NCBI GenBank assembly: GCA_037833965.1
Contig: AP031355.1
Location: 6,349,501 to 6,413,500 of the forward strand
Source: Marchantia polymorpha subsp. ruderalis
Lineage: Eukaryota > Streptophyta > Marchantiopsida > Marchantiales > Marchantiaceae
Reading direction: 5' to 3'
Length of the DNA: 64,000 nucleotides
In this document: in pieces, positions 1 through 10,565 of the stretch
Layout: every line of letters begins with the position of its first letter
Numbering within the stretch: the first letter of the stretch is position 1
Notes under the pieces: model-generated
Told to the model about the DNA's origin: nothing
Seen by the model: the letters and a program-made list of their open reading frames with translations, nothing else
Databases searched by the model: none
Made by a program: the position numbers and the translations under genes

Positions 1-2
1 CG

Positions 3-1226
3 ATGCGCGATGCGCAATCAAACCCCGCGCAGTCACCCTCCGCTCGATCGCCTTCGGCGGCGGACGACGGCGGCAGAGAGGATGCGGTAGACAATCAACA
101 AGCGAGCGACGGGGATGCCGCACGGGTACATTCACCTTCCGCCTTAGACATTTTGGCGACGAGCAGCGAGGCTGCAGCCGTGCCTTCGCAGGCAGCACAC
201 GTCGATGACGTGCAGCCCCACTCGGGGCAGTCGCCGACGCAATCAATGGCGACTGAAATTCTCCACTCGGATGATGAGGACGGAGGCTCCACGGAAGAAA
301 TGTCAGGAGCAGAAGACACCGAGGAGGAGGAGGAGGAAATTGTTGGAGCGCCGGCGGCGGCGCTCTCTGAGCAGGTGATTCCGTTGCTGCGGTACTTGGA
401 TCGCAAGGTCGATAAATACGCCGACCCACTCCAGCCGGGATCTTACATCGAGTTAGTGCGCAGGCGGACTCGCACTAAAGTCCACACCAGCAAGCTATTA
501 GCTAGAGTGGACCAGGAGTTGAAGGAATTGAAGGAGAAGCATGCGTGCTTGTGGGGTCAGTATAAGCTTAATCAGAAATTCTACAAGCACTCCGAGAAGA
601 TGAAGGATGAGAAACTGGACGAGCTCACCAAGGAGCAGGTGAAGGTCAAGGAAGCACTCATTTCTGAGCAGGCCCAGAATCGGATTTTGTCAGAGGAGCT
701 CGTGCGACAGACGCGGTTGTTGGAACAATGTCAGCTCGCACGGCAGGCGGATGCGGAGTTAATCCGCAGGTTACAGTAAGAGTGTGGCGAATTGAGAGCG
801 CAACGTGCTGAAGCCGAATCGCAATTAGTGATAATTGAAGAGGATCGCAGGAAGGAGGCGGATCGCACGAAGGTGGAGACGGCGAGGCGAGTCGCCCACT
901 GTCTCAAGGGCTACGCCCACTGGGAAGTGAAGGCGCAGGAGAAACTCACACTGCGTGAGTTTGAATTGCGCGCAGCCGGGTTGTTGTCAGGCGACAGTAG
1001 GAGTCGGCGGAAGGTAGCAAAGAAGCTCGATGCCTTTCTGTCGAAGGCACAGGATACCATGTCCGCCCTCGAAGTGGAGGTGTCCGCGGCGTTGCAGCGT
1101 TTGAGACTGCGCAGTCGAGCGGATGATTGGCAGGGTAGGGAGTTAGTGCGCGGCAGTCGGCCGCGCAGGAGACGTAGTACAGGTTCCGCGGAGTGTAGTG
1201 TAGCGTGGTTCCGTGCAGGCGTGTAG
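3..1226 (+). pseudogene. U3 ORF protein, family A, C-terminal part, one nonsense mutation
   Basis: This is the C-terminal part of the LTR-encoded protein seen intact at 4828-7980. Visible in order are a Ser/Pro/Ala-rich stretch, an acidic run (EEEEEE), the conserved LLRYLDRK block and a long coiled coil ending in Arg-rich sequence. The frame is broken by TAA at 777-779, where intact copies read TCA, and it stays open on both sides to the normal stop at 1224-1226. The change is a single C to A transversion. The beginning lies left of the window. Confidence 0.9.
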
Positions 1227-1262
1227 CGTAGTACAGTGTAGTGCTAGGTAGGACTTAGAAGG

Positions 1263-1270
1263 TATAAAAT
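1263..1270 (+). promoter_or_regulatory. LTR TATA box, element 1 5' LTR
   Basis: TATAAAAT lies 36 bp after the U3 ORF stop. A GC-stem hairpin (CCAGGC, GTTTT, GCCTGG) follows near the expected transcription start. The same arrangement occurs in every A and B LTR here. It should drive the genomic RNA of element 1. Confidence 0.75.
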
Positions 1271-1673
1271 AGTTCCAGGCGTTTTGCCTGGGGTTCTTTC
1301 CCATCAGAAGTGCAGATCAGGAACCCATTTCCTTTGCGTGTTTGTGTCCTTGAGTTCTGTCACCACGCACGAGGAGTTACAACTTAGCGTTCCGCATTTT
1401 GTAGCTGAAGGCCTTCGGCCGAATGTTAAGAGCTAGTACATTGGTTAGAGACTTGAGTAGTTCGGATCTGCACCTGCGGGTGACTGCCGATGCTTAGAGC
1501 CAGTGACTAGTTAGATACTTGAACAGTTTCGCCCCTACACCTTCTAGTGTTCCTTTCTGATTGTACTCCTTGGGATTTTTCCCCTGAATGCCAAAGTGAA
1601 GTTTTGCTACTTCGTGTAAGCCTTGGTTGTAAATTCAGGTTACGCTGCAGCAGGTGCCTTGAGGGTAACTTCT

Positions 1674-2139
1674 GTAGTACTTCTGGGAATGACAAGTGCC
1701 TGAGAATTCAAACTCTTCAATAGACTGTTGTTGTGTTACTGGAATGTTTCACAGTGAGTCCTTCAGTGCGGACCTGTGTTCTCTGCGCGTTTTGTGAGTT
1801 GAGAGTGTTGTTCACCGCGTCTGAGTGACTTCGATCCGAAGTAGGTAGTCCAAACCGGGTTTCCTACACTAGCAGCAAGCTAGTGGAAGCGTTGTAAAAG
1901 CTGGAGTTGGAAGTCACTGCCCGCAGCTTTGCCGAGTGTGCTTGAGAGAGGCTTTCCCCCTGAAATCTTGAGTAGAGGTCCTAACGGATCTCTGGGTTGT
2001 GTTTCTGTAGTTTCAGGTGTGTGTGTGTGTGTGTGTGTTACGCTGCACTGTGCGACCTCCGAGTGCGCTCCGAGTGGACACTTGCAGTATTTCTGGGAGT
2101 GACAGTTGCCTGAGAATTCAAACTCCTCAATAGTCTGTT
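1674..2139 (+). repeat. Internal duplication in R-U5 of family A
   Basis: About 55 bp at 1674-1729 recur at 2085-2139 with a few changes. Both start near GTATTTCTGGGA and contain GAATTCAAACTC and TCAATAG. The pair is present in all family A LTRs and, more diverged, in B and C, so it predates the split of the families. Confidence 0.8.
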
Positions 2140-2258
2140 AAAACGTGACACTTTGTACCCTGTGTGTTCCTCTGTCCCTGTGGGTTCGACCTTTCTACCA
2201 CTATATTGCAGTTTTAGCCTTTAGTGGGTTATTACATAAGAAGCCGACAACTTCTTTT

Positions 2259-2276
2259 TGGCGCCGCTGCCGGGGA
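2259..2276 (+). other. Primer-binding site, tRNA-Asp type
   Basis: TGGCGCCGCTGCCGGGGA lies 22 bp after the LTR end. It is complementary to the 3' end of plant tRNA-Asp (ending CAACGGCGCCA) with one mismatch, a comparison made from memory of that tRNA. The identical site is at 41775-41792 in element 2. tRNA-Asp priming is common in plant Tat/Athila-type elements. Confidence 0.85.
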
Positions 2277-3879
2277 CAGTTGCGTCAACACCGGGGTTTT
2301 TACGAGCAGCCATGCTCGGTGAATGTCGACTGGGGCTAGCGGGAGCAACCTAAGTGCTAGAGCTGTCCGCAAGTTCCGACGAGATTCAGAGAAGGCCGTG
2401 GAAGAGACACGGCGTCAAAACAAGAAAACACCAAAAAGAGTACCTAAGCCTAGTTCGGCCGACATCCTTGGGGAACCTACCCCCGGCGACTCGGAACCAA
2501 ACTTGGTGCTTATAGTTCTACTAGATATTCCTTGCACGGACCCGCCTCGTGAAGTAGAACCGACCGCCCGAGAACCGTCGACAGACACACCGATGGCGGA
2601 CGGACAAGCCAATGTGCGGCTACCTCAGCCGATTACTAAACATTCCTACCCAAAGTATAAAGGGAGTGGGGATGACGACGATGCAGATTCATACATCAAG
2701 TTGTTCGAATCGGTGTCTATTGCCAATCGCGAGATCGCAGACGACGACCAACTAAGGATCTTTCCAAGCCTTCTGCGGAAGAAAGCGAGGAGTTGGTACA
2801 ATCACGAGAGCATCGATCCGACTGGGTTGACAACATGGGCCCAGCTGAAGGAGAAGTTCCTCCGCCGCTTCCGCGAGCTCGGCTACGACAGCCGGGTTTT
2901 GACAAAGTTACGTAATTTGCAGCGAGAGAAGAAGGAGAGTCTGCGTGACTACACTGAGAGATTTCTGGACCTCCTGGACAGAATACCGAAAACAGGACCA
3001 GGGTCCCCTTTCTCGGTACAACAAGCTGTGGATTGGTACGTGACCGGTTTAACTCGGGAGATGGAGACTTTTTGCCGACGCAGCAAGTGCGACACTATTG
3101 AGGATGTGATTGCATCGGCAGAAGCCTTCGAAACTTCCACTCTCAACCGAAGAGGGAGAGAGAGACGGGAGTCGAAGGAGCGAAAACCGAAGGGAGGGCG
3201 AAGACGACGTAGAGGTACAACTCCGTCATCGGAGGAATCGTCTTCGGACGAGAACCGTTCCTCATCCGAAGAAGAGGAAACCTCATCGTCGGAGGAGGAG
3301 AAGAAGAGGAAGAAGCATGGGTCAGCGAAGAAAAAGGGCACCCGACGAGTGACTACGGACAGAGCGCCGGGAGACATAGCCTCGAAGATGGAGACCCTTG
3401 TGAAGGACTTCGCCGATCTCAAGGTTCAAGTGGTAGGCGGGCATGATCGCCGAAAATCACCCGGGAGAGTGCGAGCGAACTTATGGTGTACTACGTGCGG
3501 GGCGGTGGGACATGCAAACATCGAGTGCCTTACCACCCGTCCGTCATATCCAGTCAACGCAGTAGAGTGGGCACAACCGTATGTGGTACCCCACTTTTGG
3601 CAATTTTGAGGAAATTAAAACATTTTTGGAAAACTGTACCCTGGCAGCATTGTAAATAGCCTTCGGTACATCAAAACAGAGTGAATCCGGAAGATCGCGG
3701 GGATTCTCAAGGGATCTTGTAGAATCTGGGATTTGGGGTGCCGCAGTAAGGACAGGCACCACCCTCCCTGCGAGCTCCGCAGTTAGGATCTCTACGGCGC
3801 AAGGCGCAAAACCCGCCTTCGGAGGTTGCGTCCGCGGCTGTAGGGAAACCCCCGTAATTAGGTCAACCCTCGGGCACCT

Positions 3880-3995
3880 TGACCAAGTTAGGATCCCGTT
3901 GGAAAGAGCTCGACGCGCTGATTCCAACGAGCCCAAGAACGCTTGGAACGGACGAGGACTTAGGGAGTTATCGCTACTGGAAGAAACGGAGGCGG
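3880..3995 (+). repeat. U3 module shared by LTR families A and C
   Basis: About 115 bp contain TTGGAAAGAGCTCGACGCG, CCAACGAGCCCAAGAACGC and GAGTTATCGCTA. The same module, read on the other strand, recurs in family C at about 52530-52630 and 53015-53120 and twice in the fragment at 54570-54920. Family B has a shorter form near 37270-37340. It is GC-rich, contains a partial dyad (CTCGTTGGAACGAG in C), and I cannot assign a function. Confidence 0.65.
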
Positions 3996-4827
3996 TCGCC
4001 CCCGGCGGAAGGATTTCGCCACCGGCGCGAATTCCGCCTGCGCGGAAGGGGGATTCAAGTTTTGTCCTGTGCGCGGACGAAGGCGTTCGCCTGTGCGCAG
4101 GCGAAGTAGGGTTAGGGAAGGCGCGAAGTCCGCCTACGCACAGGCGTTCGCCTGCGCACAGCCACTTCGGCGTCGGCGGAAAATCAGCCTTGGGCCCTAG
4201 AAATGCGCCTTGTGAGGTAGAAAGTGTACGGCGCCTTCCGCGCCAGCGCAGCGCAGCGTACGTAGGAAGAGCCGCCAGAGTAATCCAATAGGTACGGACC
4301 GTGCGGACGGCACGGGTGGATGCGCTCTTGGACGGACGGAGTTGCGGCGGCGGAAGCGCCGACGGAGAGACAAGGAACGGACAGACTGGACGGAGACGGC
4401 TGACCACGGTCAACGCCTTCCGCGCCAGCGCAGCGCCGCGGACGGAATTCGCCTGCGCACAGGAGAACGCCTGTGCACAGGAGAATGTTCAAGTTCCGCA
4501 CCGGCGGAGGATCCGCCGAGGCCCCTGCCTGCGCACAGGCAGGAGTTGAATTTTTGTCCGACATGCGGACACACGCGTCAAGGCAGAAGGAGATTGGCCG
4601 AGGGGCGGTACGAACAAGTGTACCGCGCAAGGCGGAAAACTCGCCTTCGGCGCTACGCCCCCATGTCCGGAGGGTGACACGCTCGCGGAGTTCAAATCCG
4701 CCAATTCGAGCGTGAGAGTTTAATCGACGACGGCGGAGCGTGAAGCCGCGCGTGAGAGCGAAGACCGTTCCAGCGTACAGCCGGCGCGGCCATCAAGTGA
4801 GACGTTCTTCACGACCAAGAGACGACC

Positions 4828-7800
4828 ATGACCTTCGACCGGGCGGCGGAGAGCGTCCCATTCTTGAATTCGCGATTCCAATCTCTTGTGCGCGCTGCGC
4901 GCATCCATCTGCTGGCTGCGGAACATTCTCGTCGTCGTCGCACAGGAGATTTCTTGTTGATTGAGGGAGAAGTGAGTGCGCGTGATTTGGAATTGAGAGC
5001 GATTAGAGTTTGCCGAGAGAGAAAGAAACGCGGACAGTGCGGAAGTAGAATGAGCGGGCGAGCGAACCCCAGGAACGCAATGACGAGACCGAGCAGATTG
5101 CGGATGGTGCCACTTCGCCTGCCGCAGAACGGGCTGCGCGCTTTCGAAGAGCGCTTAATAGCAAGAAAGCTCGATTTCTTGCTATGGGGATGGAATTACA
5201 TCTGCGCGAATATGGTGCGCGAGTGGCTAGAGCCACAGGGACCACCCTCGCGCGGATTGCGTCCGCATGTCGACCGGTGGATAGTCCAAGATTGGGCGCA
5301 GGCGTTGGGAAGATGTGCTGGCATGCCAGGGCATCTCCTTTTCGACAGCGAGAGCATCAAGGTGACCAAGCAAGAAGAGGCGCAATTTGTGGAGCTGTTC
5401 AAGACCGGGAGGTCAACCAAGAATGGGTACAGGACCCGTGATTACAAGGATCGATTTCGCCGGACTTTGTCCGCGGCGCTGATGCAATTACTGCAGCCGC
5501 ACCGAGCCTGCTACATCACATTGTGGCAGGTATCTTTTGTGGAGTGCGTCATCGAGGGAACTCCAATTCACTGGGCGAGCATCCTGCACAGAGTGATGCG
5601 ACAGCACGCGTTTGAGGAGAAGGGGGGAACGCTAAACCATCTTTCTCCTTTCCTCATCAATTTTTATCGACAGCGGAATTGTTTGACAGCGGCGGAGCTT
5701 GAACATTTTCCGCCATTGTCCATCGACCATCCCGGGAAGTATGTGCGGGAGAACGAGGTCGACACTGATGCGGAGGAGTCACCGACTTCTACCCCATCAA
5801 GACGGAGGGATGAAGGGAGACATACCCCTGCGGCGCGAGTGCCGCGGAAGCGGCGATGGAGGGAAGAGGCCGAAGAGGAGCAGCATCAAGAACTCTCTGC
5901 TCCCATTCGACCGCGGCCGCTGTGCGAGCCATACAGCCGGCCGAAGCAGAAGGCACGCAGACTGGTGTTGCCAGCTGACAGTGCAGACACGGCGACGATT
6001 GCGACGGAGATAGGAAGTGCGTCGCCAGAGAGACGAGAGGAAGCGCGGACGACCGCAGGAGCAGCGGGCCACGCTGCAACCTCGTCGGGAGAGAGGCCGC
6101 CTACGGGCCAAGGGCCTCCGGAGTTACCACGTGCGATGCGGACAGATGTTCCGTTTGCGCACAGGCGAACCTCCGCGGACGGACGAGCCTCCGCGGACCG
6201 GCGAACACAAGTGGACGTGGATCTACGCTTACGCGTGGGAAGGAGCAGTCCGCCTGTGCACAGGCGCTCGCCTGTGCACAGGTCGCCTGTGCACAGGTCA
6301 CCTGTGCACAGAACACCTCCGCACGTGCCGCCTGTGCACAGGCAAGAATCACCCCCGTTCCAACGTAGGAAGGGGAAGGAGCCGGCGGAAGAACCGCCTA
6401 CGAGGCATCGGCCCTCGGGGCCAGACCCACCGGCGCACCACGCGCCGCAATTCGCGCCTTCGGCGCCAGGGCCTTCGAGCCGAGGAGATACGAGCAGAGA
6501 GCGTGCGGAGGCCGCACCATCGGCGGGAAGTCCGCCGATAGATGCGCCTTCGGCGGTAGGGCCTATAGGCCAAGGAGCATCGGGCGTGCGGCCCCCGGCC
6601 ATGTCGCCTTCGGCGATAGATGTCCGCGGCGCTGCGCTTGCGGCGGACAAGGCGCCGGCAAATGCGCCTGCGCACGGGCCGGGCACAGCCCCCACGGACC
6701 GATCGAGGGAGCAGCAGACGGAGGAGCGGAGTGACTGTCCGCGGGACGACATCTCGATGCGCGATGCGCAATCCAACCCCGCGCAGCCACGCTCCGCTCG
6801 ATCGCCTTCGGCGACGGACGACGGCGACAGAGAGAATGCGGTGGGCAATCAACCAGCGAGCGACGGGGATGCCGCTCGGATACATTCGCCTTCCGCCTTA
6901 GACATTTTGGCGACGAGCAGCGAGGCTGCAGCCGTGCCTTCGCAGGCAGCACACGTCGAGGACGTGCAGCCCCACTCGGGGCAGTCGCCGACGCAATCAA
7001 TGGCGACTGAAATTCTCCACTCGGATGATGAGGACGGAGGCTCCACGGAAGAAATGTCAGGAGCAGAAGACACCGAGGAGGAGGAGGAGGAAATTGTTGG
7101 AGCGCCGGCGGCGGCGCTCTCTGAGCAGGTGATTCCGTTGCTGCGGTACTTGGATCGCAAGGTCGATAAATACGCCGACCCACTCCAGCCGGGATCTTAC
7201 ATCGAGTTAGTGCGCAGGCGGACTCGCACTAAAGTCCACACCAGCAAGCTATTAGCTAGAGTGGACCAGGAGTTGAGGGACTTGAAGGAGAAGCATGAGT
7301 GCTTGTGGGGACAGTACAAGCTTAATCAGAAATTCTACAAGCACTCCGAGAAGATGAAGGATGAGAAACTGGGCGAGCTCACCAAGGAGCAGGTGAAGGT
7401 CAAGGAAGCACTCAACTCTGAGCAGGCCGAGAATCGGATTTTGTCAGAGGAGCTCGTGCGACAGACGCGGTTGTTGGAACAATGTCAGCTCGCACGGCAG
7501 GCGGATGAAGAATTAATCCGCAGTCTGCAGTCAGAGTGTGGCGAATTGAGGGCGCAACGTGCTGAAGCCGAATCGCAATTAGTGACCATTGAAGAGGATC
7601 GCAGGAAGGAGGCGGATCGCACGAAGGTGGAGACGGCGAGGCGAGTTGCCCACTGTCTCAAGGGCTACGCCCACTGGGAAGTGAAGGCGCAGGAGAAACT
7701 CACACTGCGTGAGTTTGAATTGCGCGCAGCCGGGTTGTTGTCAGGCGACAGTAGGAGTCGGCGGAAGGTAGCGAAGAAGCTCGAGGCCTTTCTGTCGAAG

Positions 7801-7980
7801 GCACAGGATACCATGTCCGCCCTCGAGGGGGAGGTGTCCGCGGCGTTGCAGCGGTTGGGACTGCGTAGTCGAGCGGAAGAGTGGCAGGGTAGGGAGTTAG
7901 TGCGCGGCAGTCGGCCGCGCAGGAGACGTAGTACAGGATCCGCGGAGTGTAGTGTAGCGTGGTTCCGTGCAGGCGTGTAG
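4828..7980 (+). CDS. U3-encoded coiled-coil protein, family A, intact (1050 codons)
   Basis: This unrecognised protein is encoded wholly inside the U3 of an LTR. The ORF opens at 4828, but similarity to the family B protein starts at the ATG at 5080, so 5080 may be the true start. The N-terminal domain (residues about 85-320) has conserved KLDFLLWGWN, ALGRCAG, RTRDYKDR, IHWASILH and GGTLNHLSPFLI. The middle (about 320-700) is Pro/Arg/Ser low complexity with PVHR and PSA repeats. Then come an acidic run, LLRYLDRK and a long coiled coil (about 770-1000) with a basic tail. No transmembrane segment or known catalytic motif is visible. The stop lies 35 bp before the LTR TATA box. A role with Gag or RNA is only a guess. 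Confidence 0.85.
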   Translation: MTFDRAAESVPFLNSRFQSLVRAARIHLLAAEHSRRRRTGDFLLIEGEVSARDLELRAIRVCRERKKRGQCGSRMSGRANPRNAMTRPSRLRMVPLRLPQNGLRAFEERLIARKLDFLLWGWNYICANMVREWLEPQGPPSRGLRPHVDRWIVQDWAQALGRCAGMPGHLLFDSESIKVTKQEEAQFVELFKTGRSTKNGYRTRDYKDRFRRTLSAALMQLLQPHRACYITLWQVSFVECVIEGTPIHWASILHRVMRQHAFEEKGGTLNHLSPFLINFYRQRNCLTAAELEHFPPLSIDHPGKYVRENEVDTDAEESPTSTPSRRRDEGRHTPAARVPRKRRWREEAEEEQHQELSAPIRPRPLCEPYSRPKQKARRLVLPADSADTATIATEIGSASPERREEARTTAGAAGHAATSSGERPPTGQGPPELPRAMRTDVPFAHRRTSADGRASADRRTQVDVDLRLRVGRSSPPVHRRSPVHRSPVHRSPVHRTPPHVPPVHRQESPPFQRRKGKEPAEEPPTRHRPSGPDPPAHHAPQFAPSAPGPSSRGDTSRERAEAAPSAGSPPIDAPSAVGPIGQGASGVRPPAMSPSAIDVRGAALAADKAPANAPAHGPGTAPTDRSREQQTEERSDCPRDDISMRDAQSNPAQPRSARSPSATDDGDRENAVGNQPASDGDAARIHSPSALDILATSSEAAAVPSQAAHVEDVQPHSGQSPTQSMATEILHSDDEDGGSTEEMSGAEDTEEEEEEIVGAPAAALSEQVIPLLRYLDRKVDKYADPLQPGSYIELVRRRTRTKVHTSKLLARVDQELRDLKEKHECLWGQYKLNQKFYKHSEKMKDEKLGELTKEQVKVKEALNSEQAENRILSEELVRQTRLLEQCQLARQADEELIRSLQSECGELRAQRAEAESQLVTIEEDRRKEADRTKVETARRVAHCLKGYAHWEVKAQEKLTLREFELRAAGLLSGDSRSRRKVAKKLEAFLSKAQDTMSALEGEVSAALQRLGLRSRAEEWQGRELVRGSRPRRRRSTGSAECSVAWFRAGV
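6251..6342 (+). repeat. Palindromic minisatellite inside the U3 ORF
   Basis: The perfect palindrome CGCCTGTGCACAGGCG (6251-6266) is followed by 15-bp units centred on CCTGTGCACAGG at 6271, 6286, 6301 and 6331. They encode PVHR repeats in frame. The copies at 20211-23351 and 30559-33699 have one unit fewer, so the array changes length by whole 5-codon steps. The same palindrome is scattered through non-coding U3, for example near 13967 and 14010. Confidence 0.85.
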
Positions 7981-8015
7981 CGTAGTGCAGTGTAGTGCTA
8001 GTAGGACTTAGAAGG

Positions 8016-8023
8016 TATAAAAT
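8016..8023 (+). promoter_or_regulatory. LTR TATA box, solo LTR 3582-8990
   Basis: TATAAAAT lies 35 bp after the U3 ORF stop, followed by the CCAGGC/GCCTGG hairpin. In this solo LTR it would start transcripts reading into the 3' part of the element 1 gag-pro and pol. Confidence 0.7.
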
Positions 8024-10565
8024 AGTTCCAGGCGTTTTGCCTGGGGTTCTTTCCCAAACTCAGAAGTATAGATCAGGAACCCATTTCCTTTGCGTGTTTG
8101 TGTCCTTGAGTTCTGTCACCACGCACGAGGAGTTACAACTTAGCGTTCCGCATTTTGTAGCTGAAGGCCTGCGGCCGAATGTTCAGAGCTAGTACATTGG
8201 TTAGAGACTTGAGTAGTTCGGATCTGCACCTGCGGGTGACTGCCGATGCTCAGAGCCAGTGACTAGTTAGATACTTGAACAGTTTCGCCCCTACACCTTC
8301 GAGTGTTTCTTTCTGATTGTACTCCTTGGGATTTTTCCCCTGAATGCCAAAGTGAAGTTTTGCTACTTCGTGTAAGCCTTGGTTGTAAATTCAGGTTACG
8401 CTGCAGCAGGTGCCTTGAGGGTAACCCCTGTAGTATTTCTGGGAATGACAAGTGCCTGAGAATTCAAACTCTTCAATAGACTGTTGTTGTGTTACTGGAA
8501 TGTTTCACAGTGAGTCCTTCAGTGTGGACCTGTGTTCTCTGCGCGTTTTGTGAGTTGAGAGTGTTGTTCACCGCGTCTGAGTGACTTCGATCTGAAGTAG
8601 GTAGTCCAAACCGGGTTTCCTACACTAGCAGCAAGCTAGTGGAAGCGTTGTAAAAGCCGGAGTTGGAAGTCACTGCCCGCAGCTTTGCCGAGTGTGCTCG
8701 CGAGAGACTTTCCCCCTGAAATCTTGAGTAGAGGTCCTAACGGATCTCTGGGTTGTGTTTCTGTAGTTTCAGGTGTGTGTGTGTGTGTGTGTTACGCTGC
8801 ACTGTGCGACCTCCGAGTGCGCTCCGAGTGGACACTTGCAGTATTTCTGGGAGTGACAGTTGCCTGAGAATTCAAACTCCTCAATAGTCTGTTAAAACGT
8901 GACACTTTGTACCCTGTGTGTTCCTCTGTCCCTGTGGGTTCGACCTTTCTACCACTATATTGCAGTTTTAGCCTCTAGTGGGTTATTACACCGTACTATG
9001 GAGAGCACCCTCAGTACTATGGAGAGGCTAGCGAAGAGACAGCCTACGCCGTCCAGTCGGTTCCTACCCCTCCTGCAGTTTCAGCAATGCAAGTCCCACG
9101 ATATATTCCGGTGGATCGGGCCACTACAGTACCCGTGAGGCGGAGAGCACCTCCAGGGACGTTTGACCCACCGCCACCGCGAGCTTGTTATAATTGCGGG
9201 GAAGTTGGGCACTTCTCACCGCAGTGTCCCCATCCAAAAAGGCGGAACGATTATGCTCCGACATGTAGTAATTGCAAGAAGATCGGGCATACTGCGCCAG
9301 AGTGTGATCAGCCACCAGTCCCTCGGCCAGCGGTACGATTTGTGAACACTCCTGCCAAGGAGGACGTCCAAGTTAACCAGGTCGAAGTAGGTTCAGACGG
9401 GGATGACGAAGACGAAGAATGGCCGGCTGAAGAGGTTATGTGCGCACGGGTCGAAACTCGTAGTTCCAAGAAATCGAAGGAGCAAGAGCGTGACACTCGC
9501 AAGCACGAACGGAGAACCGACGACCGGACGGGAAAAGGGAAGGAGAAGACATCCAGCAAGTCCGACTTGCGACCTGCTCGGAAGTCTTCGGCTACGCGAG
9601 AGGCACCAGCAGTGCGCCCCCAGACAGCAGTCGAGGACGAGCCAGTGTGCCTACTGAAACGGGACTATGCTCCGGATATCCGCAACGAGGTAACCAACCT
9701 GTTGAAGGAAGCGATCCGCACTCAAAAGGACCCACCGCGGCCAGACTTGACATCCTCCCTTGGGGCGAAGTTGGCAGCCACCGTGGAACCTCGCAGAGCG
9801 TCGCCGACCCCGGCGACCCAACGCGCCCACTATGACTTGGTCGAAGATCTCGGGAGTCGAAAAGTGAACATCACGTTCAAGCAGCTCTTGGAGGACAATA
9901 AGACGTATCGGAGAATGTTGATGCTTTCGCTACGGCATCCGCGGAAGCCGCGCGCATCCACATCCTCTCAAGTATATCAAGTGGAGAGCGAAGACCAAGG
10001 GCCACCCGAGATCGATGTGGAAATAGCAGGGTGTTGTGTACGCAGGGTGCCAATCGACTCTGGATCAGGAGTCAACATTATGACGGAGGATACAGCGAGA
10101 GCCTTGGGGTTCAGTCAATACGAACCCTCGAAGCGTGTGTTGAGATTAGCGGATCAGACGCGGAGAATGCCTGCAGGTATGCTGCGCAATGTCAAGACAA
10201 TCATCGGGGGTGCGGACTTTCGGTTGACGTATATCATCCTTCAACCGATGATGAAGCAGGGCTATGACGTTCTGCTCGGGCGACCATGGCTATATGGCGC
10301 ACAAGTCAGATGTGATTGGCGAAGGCATCGCCTTAAGTTTCCCCATCCTTCGGAACCGACCAAAACCATTACGGTGCCCTGGAATAGGGTCAGACACGAA
10401 GGAGAGACCCCATCGACAAGTGCAGGTTACACATCGGGCGAGGACAGTGAGTCGACCGCGCGATCGGATTCCAGTGGTACCGAATCCGATTATTTCGTGG
10501 GATTCGTTGCCTGCTGTTCGGTGGGAGAAGAAGAAGAGCCGGAAGCTATTCAGCCGGAAGACGAA

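Larger units (their letters stand above)
1..2236 (+). repeat. Partial 5' LTR of element 1 (family A)
   Basis: This is the 3' part of a family A LTR. It holds the last third of the U3 ORF, the TATA box, R and U5, and ends in the family terminus GGGTTATTACA. It aligns along its whole length with 6755-8990 in the solo LTR. A GT microsatellite at about 2019-2039 is conserved in position but varies in length among LTR copies. Confidence 0.92.
3582..8990 (+). mobile_element. Solo LTR, family A, inserted in gag of element 1
   Basis: This 5409-bp LTR begins TGTGGTACC and ends GGTTATTACA. It is flanked by the 5-bp target duplication CCGTA (3577-3581 and 8991-8995). Host gag codons resume in frame immediately after. 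No internal region is present, so it is the product of LTR-LTR recombination of a full element. It carries an intact U3 ORF and its own TATA box. Confidence 0.97.

Noticed and set aside
6241..6345. CRISPR-like array from regularly spaced palindromes
   Set aside because: Units are 15 bp with no unique spacers, they are coding, and the genome is a plant nuclear one. It is a minisatellite.
4828..7980. U3 ORF as a captured host gene or an env gene
   Set aside because: No introns or known host family are recognisable, and no signal peptide or transmembrane segment is visible. The origin remains open, and env is not supported.
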